Of a DNA stretch of 64,000 bases, positions 41,859 through 51,333 are shown piece after piece. Position 1 is the first letter of the stretch. Each line of letters opens with the position of its first letter. The notes beneath the pieces were generated by a model that was given only the letters and a program-made list of their open reading frames with translations, made no database searches and was not told the origin of the DNA. Origin of the DNA: Desulfocorpusculum sp964414345 (GTDB lineage: Bacteria; Desulfobacterota; Desulfocorpusculales; Desulfocorpusculum); assembly GCA_964414345.1 (NCBI GenBank), contig CAYPWF010000005.1:1-64000 (forward strand), read 5' to 3'. Made by a program: the position numbers and the translations under genes.

Positions 41859-43928
41859 GTGGCGGATCTGCTTTTGGAGGTGGGCACAGAGGAGATTCCG
41901 GCCTCATATATTCATCCGGCCTTGGAATCCCTGGCCCAATCAGCCCAAACAAGCTTGAAGAACTTGAGGCTTTCTCACAAGAGAGTTCACACATGGGGAA
42001 CCCCCAGGAGGCTTGCCCTCATGGTGGAGGAAGTCTCCGATTCACAGCCTGATTTGGATCAGGAGGTGCTAGGCCCCCCGGAAAGAGTGGCTTTGGACTC
42101 TCATGGTAAACCCACCAAGGCTGCTTTAGGCTTTGCCCGAAGCCAGGGAGTCTCAGTGGAGGAGTTGAAGGTTGTAGAAACCCCCAGGGGCAGGTATGTG
42201 GCTGTCAGGAAAAGACAAAGAGGCGGGCTAGCCAAAGATCTCCTGACCCAGGAACTCCCCCGCTGGATAACTCAGATTCCCTTTCCCAAGTCCATGCGAT
42301 GGGGAGAGTCCTCCTTGCGCTTTGCCAGACCAATTCATTGGATACTAGCCCTTCTGGACCGGGAAGTTATCCCATTTAGGCTGGAATCCTTACAAAGCGG
42401 CTGTACCACCCGTGGGCACAGGTTTATGAGCCCGGGGCAGGCAACAGTAAATCACCCTCGGGAATATCTGGATGTTTGTCGAAGTCTCCATGTGATTGCG
42501 GATCCCAGGGAACGAGCCGAGATGATCCAACAGGAAGCCTCCCAGGCGGCTTCTTCTTTGGGAGGAAGGCTTCTGGAAGATCAGCAGCTGCTCAAAACCG
42601 TGGCCAACCTGGTGGAATATCCGGTGGTGGTGGCAGGAGCTTTCCAGGAGGAATTCCTGCAGCTTCCCCGAGAAGTCCTCATAACAGCAATGCGTGAGCA
42701 CCAGAAGTTCTTTTCAGTTCAAGATGGTAGTGGGAACCTGCTTCCCTTTTTTTTGAATATTGCCAACCTGCGTCCTTCCTCCTTGGAGACGATCCGAAAG
42801 GGGAACGAAAGGGTCTTGAGGGCTAGGCTTTCGGATGCAAGATTCTTTTTCCAGGAAGACGCAAAGCGCTCTCTCCAAGAACGGATTGAGAAGCTCTCGG
42901 GGATCATTTTTCACGCAAAGCTCGGAACAGTGATGGAAAAGGTGGAAAGGATAAGGACCCTGGCAGTTGGGTTAGCTTTGGAACTGGAGCCCGGCTGTGT
43001 GCCTCAAGTGGAAAGGGCCGCCTTGCTCTGCAAGGCTGATCTTACCACCGAGATGGTGGGGGAGTTCCCGGCCCTACAGGGCATAATGGGCATGTACTAC
43101 GCGCTTCTGCAGGGAGAGGCCAAGGAGGTTGCCGAGGCCATCAGAGAGCACTATCTTCCAGCCTTTGCAGGAGACCGAATACCTTCGGGCCCCGTGGGAG
43201 CCATGGTGGCCCTGGCAGACAAGCTGGACACGGTGGTGGGCTGCTTTGCGGCAGGCGAGCCCCCCAGCGGGGCTGGAGATCCTTTAGGGGTCAGAAGGGC
43301 CGCCTTGGGGGTGCTGCGAATCCTTCTGGAGCGCAGCTATGCACTGGACCTAGGCTCTGTGGTGGATCGAGCCTTGGGACTGCTCAGAGCCCAGATGGGG
43401 AAAATAAGAGAGGGAACTTCAGAAGAGATCTTGGATTTTTTTAAAGTCAGGCTTGAGAACCTTTGGGTCTCCCAGGGGCACGACATGGCAGCCATACAGG
43501 CTGTGCTTGGAGCCGGGCTCAAAAATCTCCCTGCCACCCTCAAGCGGCTGGAGGCCCTTGAGGAATTCATGGGGGAGGACGGCTTCTCTGACCTGGCTCT
43601 CAGCTTCAAGAGGGTGCTAAACATAGTGGGTGACCACTCACCGGGTGAGGTGGACCCATCCTTGTTCCGCCAAGACGAAGAGAAGGATCTTCTGGAGCTG
43701 GTGAGCTGGCTGGAGACGCGAATTCCCCAACAGACAACCGAGGCTAAGCACTTGGAAGCGCTCCACGAGCTGGCAGCTCAAAGAAGGAGGCTGGATCTGT
43801 TCTTCGATGCCGTCTTGGTAAATGACCCGGACCCGGCCGTGAGGGCGAACCGCTTGAGCATGCTGGCGCGGCTGGCGCGAGTCTTTCTCAAGCTTGCGGA
43901 CTTCTCCAAATTGAGCGGGAAGGCCTGA
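41859..43928 (+). CDS. glyS: glycyl-tRNA synthetase beta subunit
   Basis: The beta subunit of the alpha2-beta2 glycyl-tRNA synthetase. The 689-residue product begins with the family signature ADLLLEVGTEEIPASYI and contains FPKSMRWGESSLRFARPIHW and a C-terminal anticodon-binding-like region. The GTG at 41859 is chosen because AAAGGAG lies 7 bases upstream and the signature starts there; 49 in-frame codons upstream are ignored. No glyQ (alpha subunit) adjoins it, although glyQ and glyS are usually adjacent. It is convergent with the MlaC-like gene. Confidence 0.95.
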   Translation: MADLLLEVGTEEIPASYIHPALESLAQSAQTSLKNLRLSHKRVHTWGTPRRLALMVEEVSDSQPDLDQEVLGPPERVALDSHGKPTKAALGFARSQGVSVEELKVVETPRGRYVAVRKRQRGGLAKDLLTQELPRWITQIPFPKSMRWGESSLRFARPIHWILALLDREVIPFRLESLQSGCTTRGHRFMSPGQATVNHPREYLDVCRSLHVIADPRERAEMIQQEASQAASSLGGRLLEDQQLLKTVANLVEYPVVVAGAFQEEFLQLPREVLITAMREHQKFFSVQDGSGNLLPFFLNIANLRPSSLETIRKGNERVLRARLSDARFFFQEDAKRSLQERIEKLSGIIFHAKLGTVMEKVERIRTLAVGLALELEPGCVPQVERAALLCKADLTTEMVGEFPALQGIMGMYYALLQGEAKEVAEAIREHYLPAFAGDRIPSGPVGAMVALADKLDTVVGCFAAGEPPSGAGDPLGVRRAALGVLRILLERSYALDLGSVVDRALGLLRAQMGKIREGTSEEILDFFKVRLENLWVSQGHDMAAIQAVLGAGLKNLPATLKRLEALEEFMGEDGFSDLALSFKRVLNIVGDHSPGEVDPSLFRQDEEKDLLELVSWLETRIPQQTTEAKHLEALHELAAQRRRLDLFFDAVLVNDPDPAVRANRLSMLARLARVFLKLADFSKLSGKA

Positions 43929-44033
43929 GGGGATTGGGGATGCCGCAATAGGAGGCGGATCCACACCGGCTGTGCGGTCCCACAGAGCCAGCCCTCAGGG
44001 GAGGATCCGGCCTGGGTCAAGCCCCAGGGATGC

Positions 44034-44651
44034 TCATGTGGGGGAGTCTTTTATGGCCTTGCTCTGCAAGCGCATCTGCTTGATCAAGTAATCGAAGGAC
44101 TGGGATAATATCACCTGCCTGAACTTGGTCTGGTAGTTCCTTACAATGCTCACCCCGTCTATGATCACGTCCACCATGAACCACCCGTTATCCTTCCTCA
44201 ACAGGGTGTAGTCCACAGGGATGTGCTCGTTGGTGCGAAGGATCTTGGTACGCACCCTCATCCTACCATTTTCCAGAGCCTCACCCAGATAGTCCACGGT
44301 CTCCCTTCTCAGGAAGTTGAGGACCATGCGCGTGTAGGAGTCCTGGAAGAGGTCCGCAAAAAGCTCGCGGAACTCCTCTTTCTGCTCTGATTTCAGGCTT
44401 TCCCACCGATCCCCCAGGGACTCCTGGGCCATCTCCCTGCTCAGGAAGTTCTCCGAGATGAGCTGGCGGATCAGCTTGGCCCTCTGTGGCCTGCCGGCCT
44501 CCCCCTGCAAATCGGGCCTGCTTTGAATATCCATGGCCTGCTCCAGCACAGAGCGAACCCTCTCGGTAGGGACTTCCTGTGGACCTCCCCAGGCCCTACC
44601 CAAGAGAAACATCACAAGGAAAACCAAGGCTACAACCCGGCCCTCTCCCAT
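44034..44651 (-). CDS. MlaC/HpnM-like periplasmic lipid-binding protein
   Basis: 205-residue member of the Ttg2D/MlaC family. It starts with a signal peptide (VVALVFLVMFLLGRAWG) and has the family features LISENFLSREMAQESLG, FADLFQDSYTRMVLNFL, DYTLLRKDNGWFMVDVII and VSIVRNYQTKFRQVI. Such proteins carry phospholipids or other lipids across the periplasm. AAAGGAG directly abuts the ATG, so an alternative start a few codons in (TTG) is possible. It lies 5 bases after the MMPL-type gene, which recalls the hpnM-hpnN pair. Confidence 0.85.
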   Translation of the reverse strand: MGEGRVVALVFLVMFLLGRAWGGPQEVPTERVRSVLEQAMDIQSRPDLQGEAGRPQRAKLIRQLISENFLSREMAQESLGDRWESLKSEQKEEFRELFADLFQDSYTRMVLNFLRRETVDYLGEALENGRMRVRTKILRTNEHIPVDYTLLRKDNGWFMVDVIIDGVSIVRNYQTKFRQVILSQSFDYLIKQMRLQSKAIKDSPT

Positions 44652-44656
44652 CTCCT

Positions 44657-47371
44657 TTAATCCTCCCCATGTGTAATTGGCGGCCGCCTCATGAAGGCCA
44701 TCACTGCGGGGGGTGTGACCACCGCAGCCAGGAGCACCAGCATGCTCCCCACGAAGGACAGCACCCCGAGGCTGAAGATCCCCTGGTGACGGCAGATCAT
44801 GAGGGTACCGAAACCTAGATTTGTGGTCAAGGAGGCGCAGATCACCCCCTTGCCCGTGCTCATGGGTAAATGGCCCGGGGCCATGCGACCCTCTTTCCAG
44901 CGGTGCACTATTATGATGCCGTATTCCACCCCGGCCCCCACGATAAGGGGCAAGAACACGCTGTTGGCAAGATTGAACTGGACCCCCAGAGGACCCATTA
45001 GCCCCACTGTCCAGAGGGTCCCTGCCAAAAGCGGTAGAAAGGCCACGATGAAAATGGGCCGCCCCCTGAACTCCAGAATCAGAAGCAGGCATATTCCCAA
45101 AAGTGCGTATATGGAAGCCTCAACACAAGCCCTCTGATAAGCCTTGCTGTACACGTGCAAGGTGACCGCATCACCCACTGCCTCTGGATCCACGGATCGG
45201 ATATCGGCCACAAACCTCTCCCTTGGCCCTGGCTCCCATATGCTCTCCAGGGGAAATATCCTGATCAAGTAGTGGCCCCGTCCTGCAAACCTGTCCCAGA
45301 GCACACTTGGGATATCCTCCAGTTCCATGGGCCTGAGGCCCTTTCCTGACTCGAGCATCCGAAAAGCATCCACCAGGTCCTCCTGGAATCTGCCCTGATA
45401 TGCCGCAAGGGGGCGCCAGGAGTCCCCAGAGGACTTGAGCCGCTCCAGGATCTCGCCGCTTAGAAAACGCACAGCCCCGATCTGCTCCACAACCGGTCTC
45501 CTGGCGCCCCAACTCTCGGCCTGGGAGTCGTCCATCTTGAAACGGATCCGCTCCAGTAGATCCACAAGGGCCGAGACTTCAGGGGGCTTCCCATCCATTG
45601 CCTGGGAGTTCAACGGGGGGACGCTTCCCGAGATGCTCCTGACCACCGGGATCTTCTCCGGCTGGTTCTCTGGGAGCAGGCTCAGCACGCTTTGCACTTT
45701 CCATACAGTGGGGAGGGCCTCCAGGCGGCTTGTCTTTTCCCGTAACTCCTCCAAAGAGGCCGCAGTGGATGTGGCAAAGAGCACCGATCGTTTGCTGTTC
45801 TCACGAAGTCTCTCCTCCCAGACCACGGACTCGGTGCCCTTGGCTTGCAGCCTCAAGGGATTGAGATCAAAGCCCACCTGACTGGCCCCTAGAAGACTCA
45901 TGGCAGACACAGCACACACACCCACCAGGACCCAACCGGCCTTTCTCCGATTGAGGGCTATGAGATCCCTTCCCCCTTGAACTTCCTGGGTCTTGATCCT
46001 GGGGATCTTTCCGTAAAGGCTGAGCACCGGGAGCACCGCAAAGTCCACCAATACTTGGAGCAGGATCCCCATCCCGGAGATGAGCCCCAGCTCCACCAGT
46101 CCCTTGAAACCTGTGAGCACCAGGGGAAGAAATGAGAGGGCACCGCTCATGCCCGCTGTTAGGATGGCCGGCCCAGAGCGCTCTGTCACCCTCAGGATGG
46201 CCTCCTTCCTGGATACGCCCGCCACCCGCTCCTCCTCCTCCTCCATCCTGGCGAACCAGTGTACGGCATAGTCATCCCCCAGGCCCACCAGCATGGGGGC
46301 GAAGACCATGGAGATAATGTTCAAATGCCCCACAAAGAGAGTAAGGCAGCCAAAGGTCCAGCACATGCCCATGGACAAGACCGCCATGCGCATGAAGGTG
46401 CGGCCGTGGCTGCGGAAGAAGAGCACATTCAGGATCCACACCCCCGCAAGGGAGATCCAGGTGGCCCAGGACATGTCCTTGAGGGCAACGCTCATCTCGT
46501 CTGTCTTGAGAGCCTCCTGGCCAGTGACGCCCACCTCTACATCCGGGAATCCAGTCTTCACCTCCTCCACAAGAGCTCGAAGATACTCCAGAGAGACCCT
46601 GGCCTTGTTGAAGGTCTCCTTCTCCCTTCTGGGGGTCACGAAGAAAAGCAGGAAGCGCTTATCAGCCACCCAGAAGTAGCCCTCCAGTTCTTTGTCCCAG
46701 GAATCCTCCTTGAAGAATGACGACCAGGGGGATAGATACTCGTTTCCCCCTTGCAGGTAACTCAAGATGCCCCTCAAGGTATGGATCAGGAACCCTAGGT
46801 CCATGGGCTCCTGTTTCCCGCCTCCCTCTGTCTCGGGGGTCTTGAGAAAGTCAGTGAAGAGGGCCTGTACCATTCTGGAGGCCATCTCGGAGTTGACCAC
46901 CTCCAGAAAATTCGTCAGATCAGGCTTCTGCGCCAAGCCCTGGATAAGGACAGGGTATTGGGCCATGCGATCCTTTATGCGATCCAGATCCTTCTCCCCC
47001 AGATACAACAGAGCCCAGGGTCTGAGCAGTTCCGGATCAACCCTGAAAAACGCATCCTTGAAGTGGGAGGGATCCTTCTCTATGCGTTCAGCCAGGGCCT
47101 GGAGGAACTGTACGGCCCTCCTGGGGGTAGGGGCCTGGATGACTCCGGTGAATGTGTCCTTGTTCTGGAAGGGCTTGACCTGCTCGGTGAGGCGGATCAA
47201 GGGGTCGTTGGGGGAGATGAGATCCAGCTGCCCGGTCTGAAAATCCAGCTCGCTCACTGTGTACAGGACACTGACCACGCACAAGGCCAGGGCGGTCCCC
47301 AAAACGAGATATGGCCTGGGCAGTGCCCAGGCCACCCATGCGACCAGAAAACGAGCTCTAAGTCCATTCAA
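44657..47371 (-). CDS. MMPL/HpnN-like RND-superfamily lipid transporter
   Basis: 904-residue inner-membrane protein with the two-fold RND architecture: one N-terminal TM (YLVLGTALALCVVSVLYTV), a large periplasmic loop, five or so TM helices with GLGDDYAVHWFARMEEEEE in the first half, and a repeat of this in the second (VGAGVEYGIIIVHRW). It resembles the hopanoid transporter HpnN and mycobacterial MMPL proteins. Neighbours are a TolC-like gene upstream (51 bases) and an MlaC-like gene downstream. No hopanoid biosynthesis gene is in the window, so the cargo is uncertain. Confidence 0.87.
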   Translation of the reverse strand: MNGLRARFLVAWVAWALPRPYLVLGTALALCVVSVLYTVSELDFQTGQLDLISPNDPLIRLTEQVKPFQNKDTFTGVIQAPTPRRAVQFLQALAERIEKDPSHFKDAFFRVDPELLRPWALLYLGEKDLDRIKDRMAQYPVLIQGLAQKPDLTNFLEVVNSEMASRMVQALFTDFLKTPETEGGGKQEPMDLGFLIHTLRGILSYLQGGNEYLSPWSSFFKEDSWDKELEGYFWVADKRFLLFFVTPRREKETFNKARVSLEYLRALVEEVKTGFPDVEVGVTGQEALKTDEMSVALKDMSWATWISLAGVWILNVLFFRSHGRTFMRMAVLSMGMCWTFGCLTLFVGHLNIISMVFAPMLVGLGDDYAVHWFARMEEEEERVAGVSRKEAILRVTERSGPAILTAGMSGALSFLPLVLTGFKGLVELGLISGMGILLQVLVDFAVLPVLSLYGKIPRIKTQEVQGGRDLIALNRRKAGWVLVGVCAVSAMSLLGASQVGFDLNPLRLQAKGTESVVWEERLRENSKRSVLFATSTAASLEELREKTSRLEALPTVWKVQSVLSLLPENQPEKIPVVRSISGSVPPLNSQAMDGKPPEVSALVDLLERIRFKMDDSQAESWGARRPVVEQIGAVRFLSGEILERLKSSGDSWRPLAAYQGRFQEDLVDAFRMLESGKGLRPMELEDIPSVLWDRFAGRGHYLIRIFPLESIWEPGPRERFVADIRSVDPEAVGDAVTLHVYSKAYQRACVEASIYALLGICLLLILEFRGRPIFIVAFLPLLAGTLWTVGLMGPLGVQFNLANSVFLPLIVGAGVEYGIIIVHRWKEGRMAPGHLPMSTGKGVICASLTTNLGFGTLMICRHQGIFSLGVLSFVGSMLVLLAAVVTPPAVMAFMRRPPITHGED

Positions 47372-47422
47372 AACACAGATCCCGGTTCTTCGTTCGCTTT
47401 TTCCAGGAGCTCCACTCCCAGG

Positions 47423-48844
47423 CTAGCGGACCCCTCCCCTATACTCGGCCACCGCGTTGCTCAGCCTTGCCAAGGCCAAGTGGTAGTTCAGCAGGGAAAG
47501 CAGAAAATCCCCCTGGTTTTTCCCGTAGCGCTCAACCGCGAAGAAGATATCCCGGGCCTGGCCCACCCCCATGTCGAAATTGGCGAAGGCCACCACCACC
47601 CACTTGCGGGAGGCAGAAGCGGCCTGCTCGGAGGCCTGGAAAGCGTGGAGGTGTTCCAGCGCATCTTGGTAATGCTTGGCCACCTCCAGGGGGATGTTTC
47701 TCATGGCGTATTCCCGGGTGTGGAGCAGCTTCTCGTACTCGGCCCTCGCCTTGCTCACCTTGGCCTGCTGGATCCCGAGGTCGAAGTGCCACTTGGCCCC
47801 CAAGACCACTCCGCCGTTGGCATGATTGAAATCGTCCCCAATGTATGAGACATCCATGTGCTCCCGATTGGGTGCTCCGGCCAGGGAGGCCACTCCGGCA
47901 AGGAAAATGGAGGGGTACATGTCTGCCTTGGCGGCCTCAACCAGGCTCTTTCGGGCTTCCAGGCCATTGTCTATCTGTTCCAGCTCCGGCCTCTGCCTGA
48001 GGGCTTGCTGGATGTAATCCCTCTGATCTCCCAGGGCCCTTGTGTCCTTGGGAAGCTCCTTCACGTCCAGGTCGAAGTCCTTCTCGGCCGGGAATCCTAT
48101 GGCCTGTTTTAAGGCCAAATAGGCCAACTTGGAGCCTGAATCGGCCTTGGCCTTAAATCGCTTGGCCTCAGCGGCATAGGCCTCCAGGCGGTAAAGGTCG
48201 CTCTCATCCACGGATGTGGATCCCAGAGATATGAGTTTCTGGATCCGCTTCCTGGCATCATCCACAAAGGACTCAACGTCGGCGGCAGCCTCCTTGCCCT
48301 GCTGTGCCAGAAGCATCGCAAAGTAAAGCTCCTTCACCCTCAGGATTACATCACCCCTGTTTTTCTCCATTGCGGCCTTCTGCACGTTGACTCCCCGCAA
48401 GGCAGCATCGATCCTGTGGGAGATCTTCCCGAAGGTGTAAAGGGGCTGCACCACTGTGATCTCCAATTTGCCGAATGGGCCAGGGTCCCCAGGGTCCCAA
48501 TCAGGATTCTCGATCCTACCCCTCAGGTACCTGTCCCCCGGACCTGGTCTGGGAGAAACCACCACTATGGGCCTGTCCGCTGCATCCACCACACCCCCGA
48601 TGGCCAGGGCATCCAGCTGAGGCCAACGGGCCGCCTTGGCCTGTTCAAGATCGCTTTCAGCCATGACCAGGTCTTGTTGCGCTTGGCCCAGTTCAGGGCT
48701 CTTCTCCAAGGCCATCTGGATGAGCTGATCCAAGTTGAGGGTGACCCTTTCCTGGGAACCGGCTCTGTCCAACGGTATAAGAAGGAGACCAAAGGCAGCC
48801 AGGAGTGTCAAAATACCTTGGAGCCATCCATTTTCTCTCGTCAT
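47423..48844 (-). CDS. TolC-like outer-membrane efflux protein
   Basis: 473 residues with a signal peptide (ILTLLAAFGLLLIPLDRAGS) and two long helical repeats of the OEP family: LNLDQLIQMALEKSPELGQA at the start of the first and DYIQQALRQRPELEQIDNGL at the start of the second. It forms a trimeric outer-membrane channel. The ATG at 48844 has GGAGG 7 bases upstream; 16 in-frame codons before it are disregarded. Being first in the unit with the MMPL-like and MlaC-like genes suggests a tripartite export route; no membrane-fusion protein is present. Confidence 0.87.
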   Translation of the reverse strand: MTRENGWLQGILTLLAAFGLLLIPLDRAGSQERVTLNLDQLIQMALEKSPELGQAQQDLVMAESDLEQAKAARWPQLDALAIGGVVDAADRPIVVVSPRPGPGDRYLRGRIENPDWDPGDPGPFGKLEITVVQPLYTFGKISHRIDAALRGVNVQKAAMEKNRGDVILRVKELYFAMLLAQQGKEAAADVESFVDDARKRIQKLISLGSTSVDESDLYRLEAYAAEAKRFKAKADSGSKLAYLALKQAIGFPAEKDFDLDVKELPKDTRALGDQRDYIQQALRQRPELEQIDNGLEARKSLVEAAKADMYPSIFLAGVASLAGAPNREHMDVSYIGDDFNHANGGVVLGAKWHFDLGIQQAKVSKARAEYEKLLHTREYAMRNIPLEVAKHYQDALEHLHAFQASEQAASASRKWVVVAFANFDMGVGQARDIFFAVERYGKNQGDFLLSLLNYHLALARLSNAVAEYRGGVR

Positions 48845-48965
48845 CCCCTCACCTCCCTCACGAGGATAGAACCCATAAGTTCCAGCAAGCATAGCGTACT
48901 TGTAACAGTATGCAAAGACGGAAATCCTTCTCCCAAAGAATTGGAAGGCAAAACCTCGGCCTTTC

Positions 48966-49002
48966 AGCCCGCATCACTGACGATGATTGAATAATCGGGT
49001 TA
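48966..49002 (+). repeat. relic of the 198-bp element: right-end hairpin only
   Basis: AGCCCGCAT, a variable loop and GAATAATCGGGTTA closely match the right terminal hairpin of the dispersed element. The rest of the element is absent. Confidence 0.45.
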
Positions 49003-49019
49003 GATCCCAGCATGCCCGC

Positions 49020-49994
49020 TCAAGAGCTCTTTTGCCCTCTTAGGAGCAGGAAATAACAACCCAATCCCACCAAGGCCCAGAACCCTTTTGTGCCCCTGAG
49101 CACAAGCCCCAACGCCAGTCCTGAGACTCCGCTCATGCCCAGCAGGTCGAATATTAGAGCCCTGGAACCCTCCTGAACCCCCAGGCCGGCCGGAACCAGG
49201 AAACCCACCAGATCCATCCACGCCCCAAGGAACCAAATCACCGCCCCGGTCCCCAAAACCCCCTCTTGAGAGGCCGAAGCCAGGAATATCCAAACCTGAA
49301 GGATCCCGCAGGAAAAACCGGCCACATGCCAAAGCATGGCTTTGAGAAGATCCCCGGGCCTCTCCCGGTGAAAGCTCTCCAGGTGCCCATCCACCACGCT
49401 AAGCCATCGGGCTGCCTTCCTAACCGGAGTTCCTCCCAGGCCCCTTCTTTCCAGAACCCTGGCCACCCCTCCCAGCTTTCCCCTTTTCTGGAGCCAGAAG
49501 AAGACACCTATACCAAGAAAAAACATTGCTGTGCTGAGAGCCCACGCCAGCATCACGGCCGGAGGGATGGGAACACTCCAAAGGGCTAAAACTGAGCCTG
49601 TGGAGACAAAAAGAAGCTGGGACAGAACCAAGGCCAGCTTACCCACTATGACGCTGGCAGCTGCACTAACGCCATCTCCCAGACTCCCCAATAGCATTCC
49701 TTTTATCACCTCTCCCCCCATGTGGGCGGTGGGGGTCAGGTAATTGAAAGCCATCCCAGCCTGCCTTACCATGCCCACGTGTATCCAGCTCAAACCCTTG
49801 TGCCCACGGGCCAGGCACTTGCTCCAAGCAGTTGTGTGCAGGGCCTCGCCGATCCCTTCCAAAAGAATGAGGGGCCCCCAAAGCCATCCCAAGAGCCTCA
49901 GCTGTTCCAAGACCGCCCCTGGCCCCAGCCTAAAAATCAAGGCCAGAAGCAGCGCAGCCCCTGCCCCCAACATCAACCTGTTCAGCCATCTCAT
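49020..49994 (-). CDS. HpnL/LPG-synthase-TM (UPF0104) family membrane protein
   Basis: 324 residues with about eight transmembrane helices. It belongs to the lysylphosphatidylglycerol synthase transmembrane (AglD2/flippase-like) family: GMAFNYLTPTAHMGGEVIKG, VIVGKLALVLSQLLF and FLVPAGLGVQEGSRALI are typical. The soluble lysyl-transferase domain is absent. HpnL of hopanoid clusters is in this family, and here it lies upstream of TolC-, HpnN- and HpnM-like genes. GAGGGG stands 8 bases before the ATG. Confidence 0.82.
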   Translation of the reverse strand: MRWLNRLMLGAGAALLLALIFRLGPGAVLEQLRLLGWLWGPLILLEGIGEALHTTAWSKCLARGHKGLSWIHVGMVRQAGMAFNYLTPTAHMGGEVIKGMLLGSLGDGVSAAASVIVGKLALVLSQLLFVSTGSVLALWSVPIPPAVMLAWALSTAMFFLGIGVFFWLQKRGKLGGVARVLERRGLGGTPVRKAARWLSVVDGHLESFHRERPGDLLKAMLWHVAGFSCGILQVWIFLASASQEGVLGTGAVIWFLGAWMDLVGFLVPAGLGVQEGSRALIFDLLGMSGVSGLALGLVLRGTKGFWALVGLGCYFLLLRGQKSS

Positions 49995-50212
49995 GGGAAG
50001 AGCCCCTCAGAAAAGCTGCAAGGCATTTTAGGCAGGCCGGCCTGACCCTGTAAAGAAGCCCCTCCCTGTGTCAAATCCCTCAAGGCCTTAGCCTTGAGAT
50101 GGCAACTTGCCAGGGCGTCTATCGGATAGTAGACTTCAGGGGTTGCAGGCCACTGAGCCAGGATCGGGCCGCAATAAAAACTCAAGCACAAAAGTACGGG
50201 AGGCTTATCTTA

Positions 50213-51214
50213 GTGGGAGACCTGATAGAAGATCTCTTGAACCCTGAGGCCCTTCCTCACCCCACAGCCAATGTGCAGCTTGTACAGACCCACATTTCCC
50301 TTGTGTTTGTGGGTGATGAATTCGTATACAAGATAAAAAAACCTGTGGATTTCGGCTTTCTTAATTTCACCACCCCGGAGCTTCGACTCCACTTTTGTCA
50401 GGAGGAGGTAAGGCTTAACCGACGGCTCTCTCCTGACATGTACCTGGGTGTGCTGAGCGTTGTTTTTGATGGAAAGAGCCACACTCTGAGGGAGACTCCA
50501 GGGGGCAAGGTGGTGGATTATGCCGTTTGGATGAAAAGAATCCCACAGGACAGGCTCATGAAGTCCTTGCTGGCCAGGGGGGAGCTTGGGGAAGCACATC
50601 TTAGGGAGCTGGCCTTCTTGCTGGCCCGTTTTGCTGCAGAAGCGGAGACTTCTCCAGAAATAGCCAAATTCGGCGAACCGGACCGATTCAGGGTTAACAC
50701 TGAGGAGAATTTCGCACAGACAGAACCTTACATAGGCCGCACCATAGAGCCAGGAGAACATCTGGCCCTCAAGAGATGGACCCATGAGTTCTATGAGCAG
50801 AGAGAGGGACTCTTCATGGAGCGTATCCGCCAGGGACGCATAAGGGACTGCCATGGAGACCTCCACATGGAGCACATTTGCTTTGCCGAGCAGCTCTGCA
50901 TTTTCGACTGCATAGAATTCAACGACAGGTTTCGTTATTCAGACACTCTATCAGACATAGCCTTCCTGCTCATGGACTTGGAGTTCCACGGAGCCTGGGA
51001 TATGGCTGCCCGGTTGTGGGATCTTTATGGGGAAATGGCAGGAGAAAGAAATGTGCAGGAGCTGCTGAAGTTCTACAAGGTATATCGGGCTTTTGTGAGG
51101 GGCAAGGTCAACGGCTTCAGGCTGGAGGATCCCCATATCCCAGAGCAACAGAAGGCTGAAGCAGCCCAGGAGGCCAGAAGATATTTCAAGCTGGCCATGT
51201 CCTACATAGGGTAG
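50213..51214 (+). CDS. aminoglycoside-phosphotransferase-like kinase
   Basis: About 333 residues. It has the N-terminal pattern NPEALPHPTANVQLVQTHIS followed by YKIKKPVDFGFLNF, and the kinase-like catalytic loop CHGDLHMEHICF with IFDCIEFNDRFRYSD. In many bacteria this domain is fused to a C-terminal P-loop kinase; here the latter is a separate gene 119 bases on. The substrate is unknown and antibiotic resistance is not implied. The GTG at 50213 has GGGAGG 9 bases upstream; an ATG at 50099 lacks a ribosome site. Confidence 0.8.
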   Translation: MGDLIEDLLNPEALPHPTANVQLVQTHISLVFVGDEFVYKIKKPVDFGFLNFTTPELRLHFCQEEVRLNRRLSPDMYLGVLSVVFDGKSHTLRETPGGKVVDYAVWMKRIPQDRLMKSLLARGELGEAHLRELAFLLARFAAEAETSPEIAKFGEPDRFRVNTEENFAQTEPYIGRTIEPGEHLALKRWTHEFYEQREGLFMERIRQGRIRDCHGDLHMEHICFAEQLCIFDCIEFNDRFRYSDTLSDIAFLLMDLEFHGAWDMAARLWDLYGEMAGERNVQELLKFYKVYRAFVRGKVNGFRLEDPHIPEQQKAEAAQEARRYFKLAMSYIG

Positions 51215-51333
51215 TAACCGGCTGTGGGAAACGATGTTAAGGGCCTTTTTGACACATCCAAGCTGCTTCTAGTATGCTGAGTGCTGAGGGTCGAATTCTA
51301 TAAGGATTTTCTGAAAAGGCGGGAGGTCAACAG

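Noticed and set aside
43929..44033. Possible bidirectional terminator between glyS and the MlaC-like gene
   Set aside because: Several GC-rich partial inverted repeats exist but none has a convincing stem with a T-run on either strand.
44652..45092. Upstream extension of the MlaC-like gene by 147 codons
   Set aside because: The extra part is antisense-frame sequence within the MMPL-like gene, on the same strand in another frame, with no signal peptide; the signal peptide begins at 44651.
50213..51214. Antibiotic-resistance aminoglycoside phosphotransferase
   Set aside because: Only the general kinase fold is shared; the sequence pattern belongs to the chromosomal family usually fused to a P-loop kinase, so no resistance function is claimed.
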